A stretch of DNA of 64,000 bases, taken from positions 114,608 to 178,607 of the forward strand of contig NZ_JABEQL010000007.1 in assembly GCF_014174215.1 (NCBI RefSeq). The letters are read 5' to 3'. Origin of the DNA: Gluconacetobacter tumulicola. Its GTDB lineage: Bacteria; Pseudomonadota; Alphaproteobacteria; Acetobacterales; Acetobacteraceae. Below, in pieces: positions 34,024 through 43,175 of this stretch (positions are counted from its first letter, which is position 1; every line of letters starts with the position of its first letter). Below the pieces are notes generated by a model. It did not search any database. It was not told the DNA's origin and saw only the letters and a program-made list of their open reading frames with translations. A program made the position numbers and the translations under genes.

Positions 34024-35445
34024 ATGACGCTGTACGGAGAACTCGACGCGATGAAGGCCGGGCGCTTCGCGGTCACCAGTGCACCGGGCCGGGCCGGCGT
34101 GGCCTCGGGCCTCGCGGCGGTGGCCGGCCTGATGTTCGGCCTCGATATCGGCGTCATTTCCGGCGCCCTCGCCCCGATCGCGCGGGAATTCCACGCCAAT
34201 CGTCTCCTGCAGGAATGGATCGTCGCGGCCATGATGCTGGGCGCGGCGCTGGGCGTGCCCATTGCGGCGCGCCTCTCCTTCGGCTGGGGGCGCAAGCACA
34301 CGCTCCTCATCGGCGCGGCCCTGTTCGTGGCGGGGTCGCTGTTCTGCGCCGTGGCCGGATCGGTGGGGACGCTGATCGCGGGACGGGTGATGATGGGGCT
34401 GGCGGTCGGCATTTCGACCTTCACCGCGCCGCTCTATATCGCCGAGATCGCCGATCCCCTGCACCGGGGCGCCATGGTGTCGATCTATCAGCTCATGATC
34501 ACCCTCGGCATCATGGCGGCCTTCGTCTCGAACGCGCTGTTTTCCTATTTCGATACCTGGCGCTGGATGCTGGGGATCGTGGCGTTTCCCGGCATCGTCT
34601 TCATGATCGGTGTCGCCTTCCTGCCGTCCAGCCCGCGCTGGCTGATGATGCGCGGCAAGCGCGAGGCGGCGCGGCGCGCGCTGCAGGACCTGCGCGGCCA
34701 GGGGCACAGCGTGGCCCGCGAACTGCGCGAGATCGACGCCCGCCTGCATGTCCGCACGTCGGGCTGGGCGCTGCTGCGCGCGGACCGGAATTTCCGCCGC
34801 TCGGTCTTGCTGGGGGTCACGTTGCAACTCGTCCAGCAATTTACCGGCATGAATGTGGTCATGTATTACGCGCCGCGTATCCTCGGGCTGGCCGGCTTCA
34901 TCGACCATGCGCGGCTGTGGGGCACGGTCAGCGTGGGGGCGGTGAACGTGGCCGCCACCTTCCTGGCGATCGGGCTGGTCGATCGGTGGGGCCGCCGGCC
35001 CCTGCTGATCTGCGGGCTGGTCGTGATGAGCATCGGCATGGTGCTGCTCGCCCTTTCGCCCTCCGCCGAGGTGCGAGAGGCGACCGCGCAGGCATTGACC
35101 ATCGGCGGAATGGTCTGCTTCGTTTCGGGGTTCGCGTTTTCGGCCGGGCCGATCGTCTGGGTGCTGTGCGCGGAAATCCAGCCGCTTCAGGGCCGGGAGT
35201 TCGGCGTCGGCTGTTCGACCGCGGCCAACTGGATCGCCAACATGATCGTGGGCGTGTCGTTCCTCACCCTGGTGGACCGGCTGGGCCTGTCCGGCACCTT
35301 CTGGCTCTATGCGGGGCTGAATGCGCTGTTCGTGGTGCTGGTCGCCCTGTTCGTGCCCGAGACAAAGGGCCTGACGCTGGAGCGGATCGAGCGTGACCTC
35401 ACCGCCGGCGTGCGCCTGCGCGATATTGGGCGCGGTCCCCGGTAA
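34024..35445 (+). CDS. MFS sugar:proton symporter (GalP/XylE type)
   Basis: 473-residue inner-membrane transporter of the sugar porter subfamily with 12 predicted transmembrane helices. Signature motifs: GLMFGLDIGVISGAL in helix 1, the loop 2-3 motif as GWGRKH, PLYIAEIADPLHRG, FLPSSPRWLM after helix 6, QQFTGMNVVMYYAP in helix 7, DRWGRRPLL, and PETKGLTLE at the end. The ATG at 34024 follows GGGGGAGGGG. It probably imports a hexose or pentose; substrate not assignable. Confidence 0.9.
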   Translation: MTLYGELDAMKAGRFAVTSAPGRAGVASGLAAVAGLMFGLDIGVISGALAPIAREFHANRLLQEWIVAAMMLGAALGVPIAARLSFGWGRKHTLLIGAALFVAGSLFCAVAGSVGTLIAGRVMMGLAVGISTFTAPLYIAEIADPLHRGAMVSIYQLMITLGIMAAFVSNALFSYFDTWRWMLGIVAFPGIVFMIGVAFLPSSPRWLMMRGKREAARRALQDLRGQGHSVARELREIDARLHVRTSGWALLRADRNFRRSVLLGVTLQLVQQFTGMNVVMYYAPRILGLAGFIDHARLWGTVSVGAVNVAATFLAIGLVDRWGRRPLLICGLVVMSIGMVLLALSPSAEVREATAQALTIGGMVCFVSGFAFSAGPIVWVLCAEIQPLQGREFGVGCSTAANWIANMIVGVSFLTLVDRLGLSGTFWLYAGLNALFVVLVALFVPETKGLTLERIERDLTAGVRLRDIGRGPR

Positions 35446-35461
35446 CAGGCGGCCGGACATG

Positions 35462-35488
35462 AAAAACCCGGCCCCAAACGGGGCCGGG
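35462..35488 (-). terminator. intrinsic terminator of sodB
   Basis: Nine-bp perfect stem CCCGGCCCC/GGGGCCGGG with a 4-nt loop, immediately followed on the minus strand by TTTTT. It lies 30 bases past the sodB stop. The plus-strand transporter ends just before it and may also use it, though without a U-run in that direction. Confidence 0.85.
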
Positions 35489-35518
35489 CATTCCAGAACA
35501 GAAGCTGCCGTCGGCCGT

Positions 35519-36127
35519 TCAGGCGGCCTTGAGCTGCGCCTCGGCGAACTCGTAGTTCGCCAGCTTGTCCAGATAGTTGGTCACGTAGTCGGGGCGACGG
35601 TTGCGGAAGTCGAGATAGTAGGAATGCTCCCACACATCCAGACCCAGCAGCACCTTGCCCTGGCCTTCGGCCAGCGGGTTGGAGCCGTTGGCGCTCTTGG
35701 TCACCTTGAGCTTGCCGTCGGAACCCAGGACCAGCCACGCCCAGCCCGAGCCGAACTGCGACGTCGCCGCCGCCTTGAAATCGGTCTTGAACGTGTCGAC
35801 GCTGCCGAAATCCTCGGTGATCTTGGCCGCCAGCGCGTCGGGGATCGTGCCGCCGGTCGGCGACAGGTTCTGCCAGAACAGGATGTGGTTCCAATGCTGG
35901 CCGGCATTGTTGAACACCGGCGCCAGGGCCGCATCGCCCTTGACCGCCAGGATGATCTCTTCCAGCGACTTGCCCTGCAGTTCGGGCTTGGCCTCGACGA
36001 AGCCGTTCAGCGCGGTGACATAGGCCTGATGGTGCTTGCCGTGATGCAGCTCCAGCGTTTCCTGGCACATGCCGCGCGCCGCCAGCGCGTTGGTCTGGAA
36101 CGGAAGGGTGGGCAATTCGAAAGCCAT
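35519..36127 (-). CDS. sodB: superoxide dismutase [Fe/Mn]
   Basis: Dismutates superoxide in the cytoplasm. 202 residues, normal for FeSOD. Metal ligands sit in LHHGKHHQAYV (His28), NNAGQHWNHILFW and DVWEHSYYLD (Asp and His). The AGQHWNH context with Gln resembles iron forms, but metal choice cannot be settled by sequence alone. Strong ribosome-binding site AAGGAG before the ATG at 36127. Confidence 0.95.
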   Translation of the reverse strand: MAFELPTLPFQTNALAARGMCQETLELHHGKHHQAYVTALNGFVEAKPELQGKSLEEIILAVKGDAALAPVFNNAGQHWNHILFWQNLSPTGGTIPDALAAKITEDFGSVDTFKTDFKAAATSQFGSGWAWLVLGSDGKLKVTKSANGSNPLAEGQGKVLLGLDVWEHSYYLDFRNRRPDYVTNYLDKLANYEFAEAQLKAA

Positions 36128-36274
36128 GGACGTTCTCCTTGGAATTGCAGCGGCGGAAACGCCGCCCGTCAGAGCTATGAGGGCGGGGAAGGGGCGTCAA
36201 GTGACGGAACAGGGACGGCCGACCCGCCGGCCGAAACTCTTGCGCCACGCCGTTGCGCGCGGCAAGTCGTTGTC

Positions 36275-37138
36275 ATGACAATCGCTGCCATGCCAGCCTC
36301 CCCTGAAAGACGCGCCGCCGGGGCCGGAGTTTCCCCCGGCGCGGCAGCCGCCCGGCGGGCCGATCCCGACCGGTTCCTGTGCGCCCTGTTCCTGCCCCAG
36401 GCAGCGCGCGAGGACGCCTTCACGCTGATCGCGTTCAATCACGAAACCGTTCGCGCCCTGGGCGGCATGCAGTCCCGTGCGGTCGCTGGGCCGATGGCGG
36501 GGCTGATTCGCCTGCAATGGTGGCGCGAGATCGTCGAGGGCGCGGGCCACCCGCACGCGGTCGCCGGGCCGCTGCGCGCGCTGATCGCGGCCGGCAGGGT
36601 GCGGGCGGAAACGCTGCTGGGCATTCTGGACGCGCGTGAGGCCGAACTGGACGGGCTGGCGGACTGGCCCGCCTGGCGCGCCGCGATGCTTGGCGGGGCG
36701 GGCGGCGTGCAGGTCGCGATCGCCCAGGCGGCCGGCGTGACCGACCCCGATCTGCTGAAAGCCGTCGAATCGCACGGTGCCGCCTATGGCGCGGGCGGCT
36801 TGGTGCGGCATCTGGACATCGTGCTGGCCAGTGGCCGATGCCCGGTGCCGGACTCCGCACTGGCCGAAGCCGGCCTGTCGGGGGATGCGATTCGCGACGG
36901 CGCGACGCTGACGCCGGACATCCTGCGGGGCCTGCGCGCCGCCCTGTGTCGCGAAGGGGCGGCTTTTCTGGCCGAGGCCGGGCGCCCGCGCCTGCCGCGC
37001 GCCGCCCGGGCGGCGGGGCTGCCCGGAATTCTGGCACGGCGGGACCTGGCCCGGGGGGCGGCCGATGCGCCGGTCGGATTCGCACCCCGCGGCCTGGGCG
37101 ACCGGCTGGCGGTCATGGCCGCAATGGCGTTCGGCTGA
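36275..37138 (+). CDS. squalene/phytoene synthase-like protein
   Basis: 287 residues of the all-helical SQS/PSY fold. Seen: DRFLCALFLPQAAREDAFTLIAFNHETVR and GLIRLQWWREIVEG, both typical of the family. The first and second Asp-rich prenyl-diphosphate motifs are not evident, so it is more like the non-catalytic branch that includes the complex I assembly factor NDUFAF6 than like a real phytoene synthase. The start is ATG 36275, or 36290 a few codons later; the ribosome-binding site is weak. Divergent from sodB with 147 bp between. Confidence 0.75.
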   Translation: MTIAAMPASPERRAAGAGVSPGAAAARRADPDRFLCALFLPQAAREDAFTLIAFNHETVRALGGMQSRAVAGPMAGLIRLQWWREIVEGAGHPHAVAGPLRALIAAGRVRAETLLGILDAREAELDGLADWPAWRAAMLGGAGGVQVAIAQAAGVTDPDLLKAVESHGAAYGAGGLVRHLDIVLASGRCPVPDSALAEAGLSGDAIRDGATLTPDILRGLRAALCREGAAFLAEAGRPRLPRAARAAGLPGILARRDLARGAADAPVGFAPRGLGDRLAVMAAMAFG

Positions 37139-37172
37139 CCCAGCCGTCCGGCCGGCCCCCCCCGGTCGCGTC

Positions 37173-38069
37173 TTACGGCGTGTTGGCCACCGTGCTTTCC
37201 AGCACGGCGAACAGCGCGGAATAATCGTCGTTCGGATGCAGCCGCCGCGTCAGGGACAGCAATTGGGTGGTAGCCGCCATGGTTGCCACCGGTGCCGCCA
37301 CGCGGGCAGCGTCGTCCAGCAGCAGCCGCATGTCCTTCTGCATCAGCCGGGTCGGGAATTGCGGCCGGAAATCGCCGGTCCGCGCCGCCTTCAGCTTGCG
37401 CTTGTGGTGGGGCGAGATCACCGCGACCGAATCCAGGGCCTCGAACAGCATGTCGCGCTCCAGCCCGGCGGCCAGCCCGTAGCACACGCCCTCGGCAACT
37501 GCCGCCAGCCCCACGCCCATAATGCCGTTGATCACCAACTTCAGCTTCGAGCCGCTGCCCGCCGGCCCGGCATGGATCGTCGTCTTGCCGATAATGTCGA
37601 AAATCGGCTGGGCCCGCGCGACGCTCTGCGCATCCCCGCCGACCAGCACCACCAGCGCCCCGGCATCGGCCTCGGGCGTGCTGCCGGAGACCGGGGCATC
37701 CAGCGCGGCGATCCCGCGTTCCCCGGCGGCGGCGGCCAGCGCCAGCGATGCCTCGGGCGATACCGAACTGGTGTTGATCAGCAATTGTCCCGCCGCCATG
37801 CCCGCCAGTGCGCCGTCAGGCCCATAGGCGGCACTGGCCAGCGCCTCGTCGTCCGGGACGCAGAGAATGACGGTCCCGCCGGCTGCTTCGGCCAGCAGGC
37901 GAGGCGAGGGCAGGAAGCGCGTATTGCCGTCGCCGCCCTTGCCGGAAGGAGTATAGGCCACGATCTGGTATCCTGCGGCCTGAAGATTGCGGCCCATGCG
38001 GCTGGCCATGGCGCCGAAGCCGATAAAGCCGACAGTGCCTGCCGTGCCGCGCTCAGAGAAATCGGGCAT
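37173..38069 (-). CDS. 3-hydroxyisobutyrate dehydrogenase family oxidoreductase
   Basis: 298 residues of the beta-hydroxyacid dehydrogenase family (3-hydroxyisobutyrate, tartronate semialdehyde and related substrates). N-terminal Rossmann motif GFIGFGAMASRMGRNL, the substrate motif DAPVSGSTPEA, then GSGSKLKLVINGIM with the catalytic Lys, and KDMRLLLDDA. NAD versus NADP use is not clear. The start at 38069 follows GGAGCAGGATC. Convergent with the squalene-synthase-like gene; substrate undetermined. Confidence 0.85.
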   Translation of the reverse strand: MPDFSERGTAGTVGFIGFGAMASRMGRNLQAAGYQIVAYTPSGKGGDGNTRFLPSPRLLAEAAGGTVILCVPDDEALASAAYGPDGALAGMAAGQLLINTSSVSPEASLALAAAAGERGIAALDAPVSGSTPEADAGALVVLVGGDAQSVARAQPIFDIIGKTTIHAGPAGSGSKLKLVINGIMGVGLAAVAEGVCYGLAAGLERDMLFEALDSVAVISPHHKRKLKAARTGDFRPQFPTRLMQKDMRLLLDDAARVAAPVATMAATTQLLSLTRRLHPNDDYSALFAVLESTVANTP

Positions 38070-38182
38070 GATCCTGCTCCTTTTCTTTTTCGTCCCGTTT
38101 CCGGCAGGGTGCCGGACGATCCCGGCGGTGTCACCTCCCCGGGCCGCCCGCCGACCCGGCTCCATTCCAGAAGGCGTCCAGC

Positions 38183-39139
38183 ATGCGTGTCTTCCGCTAC
38201 CCTTCTCCGCCACCCTCCTCGATCACGCCGCACGCTCTCTGGCTGTCGCGGCGCGACCTGCTGGCGGCGGGTGCCGCCGCCGGCCTCGTCGGCGGCAGCC
38301 TGCCCTCCCGCGCGGCCAGGGCGGTGGATCTGGCCGCGCAGCCTGGCCCCCTGTCGGGCGAGGGGCTGAAGCCCACACCGCTGCGCGACGTGACGCACTA
38401 CAATAATTTCTACGAATTCGGGCTGGAGAAGACCGACCCCGCCGAGCGCTCGGGCGACTTCCATCCGCGTCCGTGGACCGTGCGGGTCGAAGGCATGGTG
38501 GCCAAACCGCGCACCTATGACATCGACGCGCTGCTGGGGCGGAAGCTGGAAGAGCGGATCTACCGCATGCGCTGTGTCGAGGCATGGTCGATGGTCATCC
38601 CCTGGATCGGATTCGCGCTGCGCGACCTTCTGGCCGAGGTCGAACCGCTGGGCAGCGCGAAATATGTCGCCTTCGAATCGGTGGTGCGCCCGTCGGAAAT
38701 GCCGGGGCAGGGCGGGGTGCTGCCGGTGCTGGACTGGCCCTATGTCGAGGGGCTGCGCCTGGACGAGGCCATGCATCCGCTGACGATCCTGGCCGTCGGC
38801 CTGTATGGCCAGACGCTGCCCAACCAGAACGGCGCGCCGGTGCGGCTGGTCGTGCCGTGGAAATACGGGTTCAAGGGCATCAAGTCGATCGTGCGCATCC
38901 GGCTGACCGACCGGCAGCCCCGTACCTCATGGAATGTCCGCGCACCCGACGAATACGGGTTCTACGCCAACGTCAATCCCGCCGTGGACCACCCGCGCTG
39001 GAGCCAGGCGAGCGAGCGGCCGATCGGGGCCGGCGGCGGGTTTTTCGGCGCAGGCCGGCAGCCGACCCTGCCGTTCAACGGCTATGGCGAGCAGGTGGCG
39101 GGCCTGTATGCCGGCATGGACCTGCGGCGCGACTTCTGA
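38183..39139 (+). CDS. msrP: methionine sulfoxide reductase catalytic subunit MsrP
   Basis: Periplasmic molybdopterin enzyme that repairs oxidised methionine in envelope proteins. 318 residues with a twin-arginine signal ([14 protein letters not shown], residues 22-35), so folded and exported by Tat. The molybdenum-ligating Cys is Cys131 in [28 protein letters not shown] and [17 protein letters not shown] are the family C-terminal motifs. Its stop overlaps the msrQ start by one base (TGATG). The pair forms one unit, with electrons coming from the quinone pool via MsrQ. Confidence 0.93.
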   Translation: MRVFRYPSPPPSSITPHALWLSRRDLLAAGAAAGLVGGSLPSRAARAVDLAAQPGPLSGEGLKPTPLRDVTHYNNFYEFGLEKTDPAERSGDFHPRPWTVRVEGMVAKPRTYDIDALLGRKLEERIYRMRCVEAWSMVIPWIGFALRDLLAEVEPLGSAKYVAFESVVRPSEMPGQGGVLPVLDWPYVEGLRLDEAMHPLTILAVGLYGQTLPNQNGAPVRLVVPWKYGFKGIKSIVRIRLTDRQPRTSWNVRAPDEYGFYANVNPAVDHPRWSQASERPIGAGGGFFGAGRQPTLPFNGYGEQVAGLYAGMDLRRDF

Positions 39140-39750
39140 TGGTGGCGCGGCGCGTGCGATCGGCCGGCCTGATCCGGCTGGCGTTGTATGGCATCGGGCT
39201 GGTGCCGGCGGTGGTCTCGTTCGTCCTGGGGGCGACGAACCGGCTGGGGGCCGACCCGGTCAACACGTTCGAGCGCACGCTGGGCCTGTGGGCCTTGCGG
39301 TTCCTGATCCTCTCGCTTTGCATCACGCCGCTGCGGGACCTGGCCGGGGTCAATCTGCTCCGCTACCGGCGGGCGGTGGGGCTGCTGGCCTTCTGGTATG
39401 CGCTGTTCCATCTGTCGGCCTATGTGGCGCTCGATCAGGGATTCGACCTGCATACCCTGCTGGCCGACGTGACCACGCGGCCCTTCATCATCCTGGGCAT
39501 GGTCGCCTTCACCATCCTGTCCGCGCTGGCCGCGACGTCCAATGGCTGGGCCATCCGCAGGCTGGGGCGGCGCTGGAAGGTCCTGCATCGCTGGGTCTAT
39601 GCCGCCGCGATCTGCGCCGCCATCCATTTCATCCTGTCTTTCAAGGTCATACGGGTCGAAACGCTGCTCTATGGCCTGATCGTGGCCGCCCTGCTGGCCT
39701 TCCGGGTCTATCGGGCCGTGCCCCACCGCGTGAAGACACCGCCCGTTTGA
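39139..39750 (+). CDS. msrQ: haem-binding membrane subunit MsrQ
   Basis: Inner-membrane b-haem protein that passes electrons from quinol to MsrP. 203 residues with five to six transmembrane helices. Candidate haem His residues lie in AFWYALFHLSAYV, VLHRWVYAA and AAIHFIL. TPLRDLAGVNLLRYRRAVG is a typical segment. Starts by a one-base overlap with the msrP stop, so production is coupled. The length and order match the MsrPQ pairs of other proteobacteria. Confidence 0.92.
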   Translation: MVARRVRSAGLIRLALYGIGLVPAVVSFVLGATNRLGADPVNTFERTLGLWALRFLILSLCITPLRDLAGVNLLRYRRAVGLLAFWYALFHLSAYVALDQGFDLHTLLADVTTRPFIILGMVAFTILSALAATSNGWAIRRLGRRWKVLHRWVYAAAICAAIHFILSFKVIRVETLLYGLIVAALLAFRVYRAVPHRVKTPPV

Positions 39751-40206
39751 GCGGGCGTTCCGCATTGTGGCAGGTGGTTCCTTGCCATGATGCGGGAAAA
39801 GCCTGACAGTCATGCGGTAAAGGAATGGACAGAAGTGCCATTCCGGCGGGAAAGTCCAAAAAATGGAAGAAATAAAAAGGAAGAGGCGGAATCTGTATTC
39901 ACCCCCCGCTTGCGGCGGCGGGCGAGGCGGCTCGGGACCGGCTCGCGCAGAGATGATGTCTCGGAAAGCCGGTTCAGGTGGCAAGAGGTTGGAGCGTTCC
40001 GGTGGACCGGACCGGGTGATGGCTGTGCGATACCGTATGTGCGATGTGCGGACTGTCCGCGACGATACGGCCCGCATGGCACCCGGTTCAGGTTCGTCCG
40101 GTTCATGGACGATCACCCTTTCCCGCCTTCGGCCCGCCGCGATGGGACCGGCGGCCCAGACCGTATTCACAGGCCTCGGCCTGCGCGCCTCGTTCCGGAG
40201 AATGTC
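39751..40206. other. intergenic region between msrQ and mqo
   Basis: 456 bp. A small CGCCCG/CGGGCG hairpin spans the msrQ stop. The first part (39780-39900) is A-rich; the rest is GC-rich. The mqo frame is open through it, but its translation is unlike any Mqo N-terminus and has many Arg/Gly codons, so it is not called coding. It should contain the mqo promoter; no clear -35/-10 pair was identified. Confidence 0.4.
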
Positions 40207-41703
40207 ATGACCTCGAATCCGACCCGAACCGAATCCGCCTATGACGTCGTCCTGATCGGCGGAGGGGTCATGAGCGCGACATTGGGCGCGCTTCTGAAGT
40301 TTTTGCAGCCGGATTGGTCGATCGGGATGTTCGGGCGGCTGGACGACGTGGCGAAGGAGAGTTCCAATGCCTGGAACAACGCCGGCACGGGCCATGCCGC
40401 GCTGTGCGAGCTGAATTACACGCCGTCGCGCGCCGACGGCACGATCGACATTTCCAAGGCCGTCGGCGTGAACGAGGCATTCCAGCTTTCGCGCCAGTTC
40501 TGGGCCTATCTGGTCGAATCGGGCGTGATCCCCTCGCCCCGGACGTTCCTCAACCCGATTCCGCACATGAGCTTCGTCTGGGGCGACGAGAATTCCGATT
40601 ACCTGCGCCGCCGCTACGAGGCGCTGAAGGATCATCCGCTGTTCAGCGGCATGCGCTTCTCGACCGACCCGGCGCAGCTCGCCCAGTGGATGCCGCTGGT
40701 GATGGAGGGCCGCACCGCCGGCACCAGCCTGGCCGCGACCTGGATCGCGTCGGGGACCGACGTGAATTTCGGCGCGCTGACGCATCTGCTGGTGAATTTC
40801 CTGTCGGGCCAGCCGGGTTTCGACCTGAAACTGTCGCATGAGGTCGAGGATCTGAAGCAGGACGCCTCCGGCGCCTGGCGCGTTTCGGTGCGCGACCTCA
40901 CGACGAACACCACCGTGCCGGTGGCCGCGCGCTTCGTCTTCATCGGCGCCGGCGGCGGCGCGCTGCCGCTGCTGCAGAAGACCGGCATCCCCGAATCGAA
41001 GGGGGTCGGCGGCTTCCCGGTCAGCGGGCAGTTCCTGCGCTGCACCAACCCCGATATCATCGCCCGTCACCATGCCAAGGTCTATGGCAAGGCATCGGTC
41101 GGCGCGCCGCCCATGTCGGTGCCGCATCTGGATACCCGCGTGATCGACGGCAGGGAGGGTCTGCTGTTCGGCCCCTATGCCGGCTTCTCGACCAAGTTCC
41201 TGAAGCAGGGGTCGCTGTGGGACCTGCCGAAATCGATTCGCATGGACAATCTGGGCGCCATGCTGGCCGTGGCCCGCGACAATATGCCGCTGACCCGCTA
41301 CCTGGTGCAGCAGGTCCTGCAATCCAACGAGACGCGCCTCAACGCCCTGCGCGATTTCGTCCCCAATGCCCGGGCCGAGGATTGGGAACTGATCACCGCC
41401 GGCCAGCGCGTGCAGGTGATCAAGAAGGACGAAAAGAAGGGCGGCGTCCTGCAATTCGGCACCGAAGTCATCACCGGCGCCAACGGCACGGTCGCGGCCC
41501 TGCTGGGGGCCTCGCCGGGTGCCTCGACCGCCGTGTCGATCATGCTGACCGTGATCAGCAAATGCTTTGCCGGCGAACTGCCGCGCTGGGACACGAAGCT
41601 GAAGGAAATGATTCCGTCCTATGGCGGCCCGCTGGCCGACCGGCCCGAACTGTGCGCCCACGTGCATGACTGGACGACGCGGGCCCTGCAACTCGAGGGC
41701 TGA
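40207..41703 (+). CDS. mqo: malate:quinone oxidoreductase
   Basis: Membrane-associated FAD enzyme oxidising malate to oxaloacetate with electrons to quinone. 498 residues. The FAD-binding motif VVLIGGGVMSATLG is at the N-terminus, followed by ESSNAWNNAGTGHAALCELNYTP, RYEALKDHPLF, FIGAGGGALPLLQKTGIPE, GFPVSGQFLRC and GLLFGPYAGFSTKFLK, all diagnostic of Mqo. The ATG at 40207 follows CGGAGAATGTC. In acetic acid bacteria Mqo often replaces soluble malate dehydrogenase in the TCA cycle. Confidence 0.96.
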   Translation: MTSNPTRTESAYDVVLIGGGVMSATLGALLKFLQPDWSIGMFGRLDDVAKESSNAWNNAGTGHAALCELNYTPSRADGTIDISKAVGVNEAFQLSRQFWAYLVESGVIPSPRTFLNPIPHMSFVWGDENSDYLRRRYEALKDHPLFSGMRFSTDPAQLAQWMPLVMEGRTAGTSLAATWIASGTDVNFGALTHLLVNFLSGQPGFDLKLSHEVEDLKQDASGAWRVSVRDLTTNTTVPVAARFVFIGAGGGALPLLQKTGIPESKGVGGFPVSGQFLRCTNPDIIARHHAKVYGKASVGAPPMSVPHLDTRVIDGREGLLFGPYAGFSTKFLKQGSLWDLPKSIRMDNLGAMLAVARDNMPLTRYLVQQVLQSNETRLNALRDFVPNARAEDWELITAGQRVQVIKKDEKKGGVLQFGTEVITGANGTVAALLGASPGASTAVSIMLTVISKCFAGELPRWDTKLKEMIPSYGGPLADRPELCAHVHDWTTRALQLEG

Positions 41704-41720
41704 GGCCCAACAAGACTCGG

Positions 41721-41757
41721 GCCGGGCAGGGCGCCGCGTGCGGCGGCCCTGCCCGGC
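41721..41757. terminator. long bidirectional hairpin between mqo and the NYN gene
   Basis: Twelve-bp perfect arms GCCGGGCAGGGC/GCCCTGCCCGGC enclosing a second 5-bp stem GCCGC/GCGGC. It lies between two convergent genes, 18 bases after the mqo stop and 12 bases after the NYN stop. No U-run on either side, so probably a shared Rho-linked terminator or 3'-end protector. Confidence 0.6.
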
Positions 41758-41768
41758 TCCGGGGTTCG

Positions 41769-42383
41769 TCAGTCTTCGTCGTGGTCCAGTTCGCTGAACT
41801 GGTCCGCCGGGTGGCGGACGGGGGCCTGCTGCTGGCGGGTCACGCGGGCCTCGCCCTGGCGGCGGGTGAACTGCGCCGCGATGTCGGCGAGTTCGATGAA
41901 CTGGTCCGCCTGGCGCCGCAGATCATCGCCGATCAGCGGCGGCGAGGTGCGGACGGACGAGACGACCGTGGTCCGCACGCCCTGGCGCTGAACGCTTTCC
42001 AGCAGGCGCCGGAAATCCGCATCGCCACTGAACAGGACGGCATGGTCGATCTTGGGAGCCATCTCCATCATGTCGACGGCAAGCTCGATATCCATGCTGC
42101 CTTTCACGCGCCGCCGCCCGTTCTGGTCGACGAATTCCCGTGCCGTCTTGGTGACGAGCGAATAGCCGTTATAGACCAGCCAGTCGGTCAGGGGCTTGAG
42201 GGGCGAATATTCCTCGCTTTCCAGGATCGCGGAATAATAGTAGGCGCGGATGATGTGACATTTGGAACGGAAGAATGTCAGCAGATTGCGGTAATCGACG
42301 TCGAACCCCAGATGACGGGAAGCCGAGTAGAGACTTGAGCCGTCGATAAAAAGACATGTACGTTCGTCTGGTTGAAAAAACAT
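41769..42383 (-). CDS. NYN domain protein (LabA/DUF88 family)
   Basis: 204 residues of the PIN-like NYN fold, predicted metal-dependent RNases. The acidic residues expected at the active site are visible: Asp14 in CLFIDGSSLY, Asp in KGSMDIELAVDMM, and Asp in LFSGDADFRRLLE. Beyond residue about 165 the protein is Gln/Arg-rich with low complexity. The ATG at 42383 follows CAAGG. Divergent from folK. Its RNA target is unknown. Confidence 0.85.
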   Translation of the reverse strand: MFFQPDERTCLFIDGSSLYSASRHLGFDVDYRNLLTFFRSKCHIIRAYYYSAILESEEYSPLKPLTDWLVYNGYSLVTKTAREFVDQNGRRRVKGSMDIELAVDMMEMAPKIDHAVLFSGDADFRRLLESVQRQGVRTTVVSSVRTSPPLIGDDLRRQADQFIELADIAAQFTRRQGEARVTRQQQAPVRHPADQFSELDHDED

Positions 42384-42602
42384 GGGCCTTGAATCCTTGT
42401 AGTATGGCCTGAGCTAGAAATGTCGCGCGGATTGATTGCCGCACTTAACAATATGCCCACCAGGCGGAAGGGTAGAGCCGCCGGGGGCAAATTGATATGG
42501 GCGAGTAAGGCATATGATATTCCTTTTGCAAAACGCTGAAACGCCACCGCCATCGGGTGGACTCCATGGAATTGCGGCGCTGCCTGCGCGGCGGTGGGCC
42601 CG

Positions 42603-43100
42603 ATGATCCTGATCGCGATCGGGGCCAATCTGCCGCGCGAAGGGGGCAGCGCGCCGATCGAGACCTGCCGCTGGGCGGTCGGGCGGATCGCCGCCATTCC
42701 CGGATTGCGGGTCACAGCGGTCTCGGCATGGTATGAAAGCGCGCCGGTCCCGCCATCCGGCCAGCCGCCCTATGTCAATGGCATGGTGGCGGCGGAAGGG
42801 GAGGTCGACCCGGTGACGCTGCTGGCCGCCCTGCAGGCGATCGAGGCCGAAGCCGGGCGGCGGCGTACGGTCGCCAACGCCGCAAGGCCGCTCGACCTGG
42901 ATATCGTGGCGATGGGGGATTGCGTGCGCGATGCCCCCGATCCCATCCTGCCGCATCCCCGGGCGGAAGAGCGGGCGTTCGTCCTGATGCCGTTGCGCGA
43001 TGTGGCGCCGGACTGGTGCAATCCCAGGACCGGGCATGATATCGGGGCGTCGATCGCGGCCCTCGCGGACCAGCAGATCCGCCGCCTGGAAGGCGCGTGA
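42603..43100 (+). CDS. folK: 2-amino-4-hydroxy-6-hydroxymethyldihydropteridine diphosphokinase
   Basis: Folate biosynthesis enzyme (HPPK) transferring pyrophosphate from ATP to hydroxymethyl-dihydropterin. 165 residues. Seen: ILIAIGANLPRE at the N-terminus, SAWYESAPVPPSGQPPYVNGMV, RPLDLDIVAMGD, and LPHPRAEERAFVLMPL, which together are unambiguous for FolK. ATG 42603 is chosen; a GTG three codons upstream is possible. The usual neighbour folP is not in the window. Confidence 0.92.
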   Translation: MILIAIGANLPREGGSAPIETCRWAVGRIAAIPGLRVTAVSAWYESAPVPPSGQPPYVNGMVAAEGEVDPVTLLAALQAIEAEAGRRRTVANAARPLDLDIVAMGDCVRDAPDPILPHPRAEERAFVLMPLRDVAPDWCNPRTGHDIGASIAALADQQIRRLEGA

Positions 43101-43108
43101 CACGCGGA

Positions 43109-43137
43109 CCTTGCGTTTGACGTTCGTTGTGGATAAA
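43109..43137 (+). promoter_or_regulatory. predicted sigma-70 promoter of rpoZ-rsh
   Basis: TTGCGT, 17-bp spacer, TAAAAT, followed by a T-run and 38 bases to the rpoZ ATG. Spacing and both hexamers fit the housekeeping consensus in an otherwise GC-rich stretch. Confidence 0.55.
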
Positions 43138-43175
43138 ATTGTTTTTTTAACTAATTTACTCCGGAGGCCTGCCTC

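Noticed and set aside
35393..36274. Extension of the squalene-synthase-like frame back across sodB
   Set aside because: It would run antisense through the whole of sodB and shows no homology; ATG 36275 or 36290 is sensible.
39787..40206. 140-codon extension of mqo
   Set aside because: Translation is unlike any Mqo N-terminus; ATG 40207 has a ribosome-binding site and precedes the FAD motif at the normal distance.
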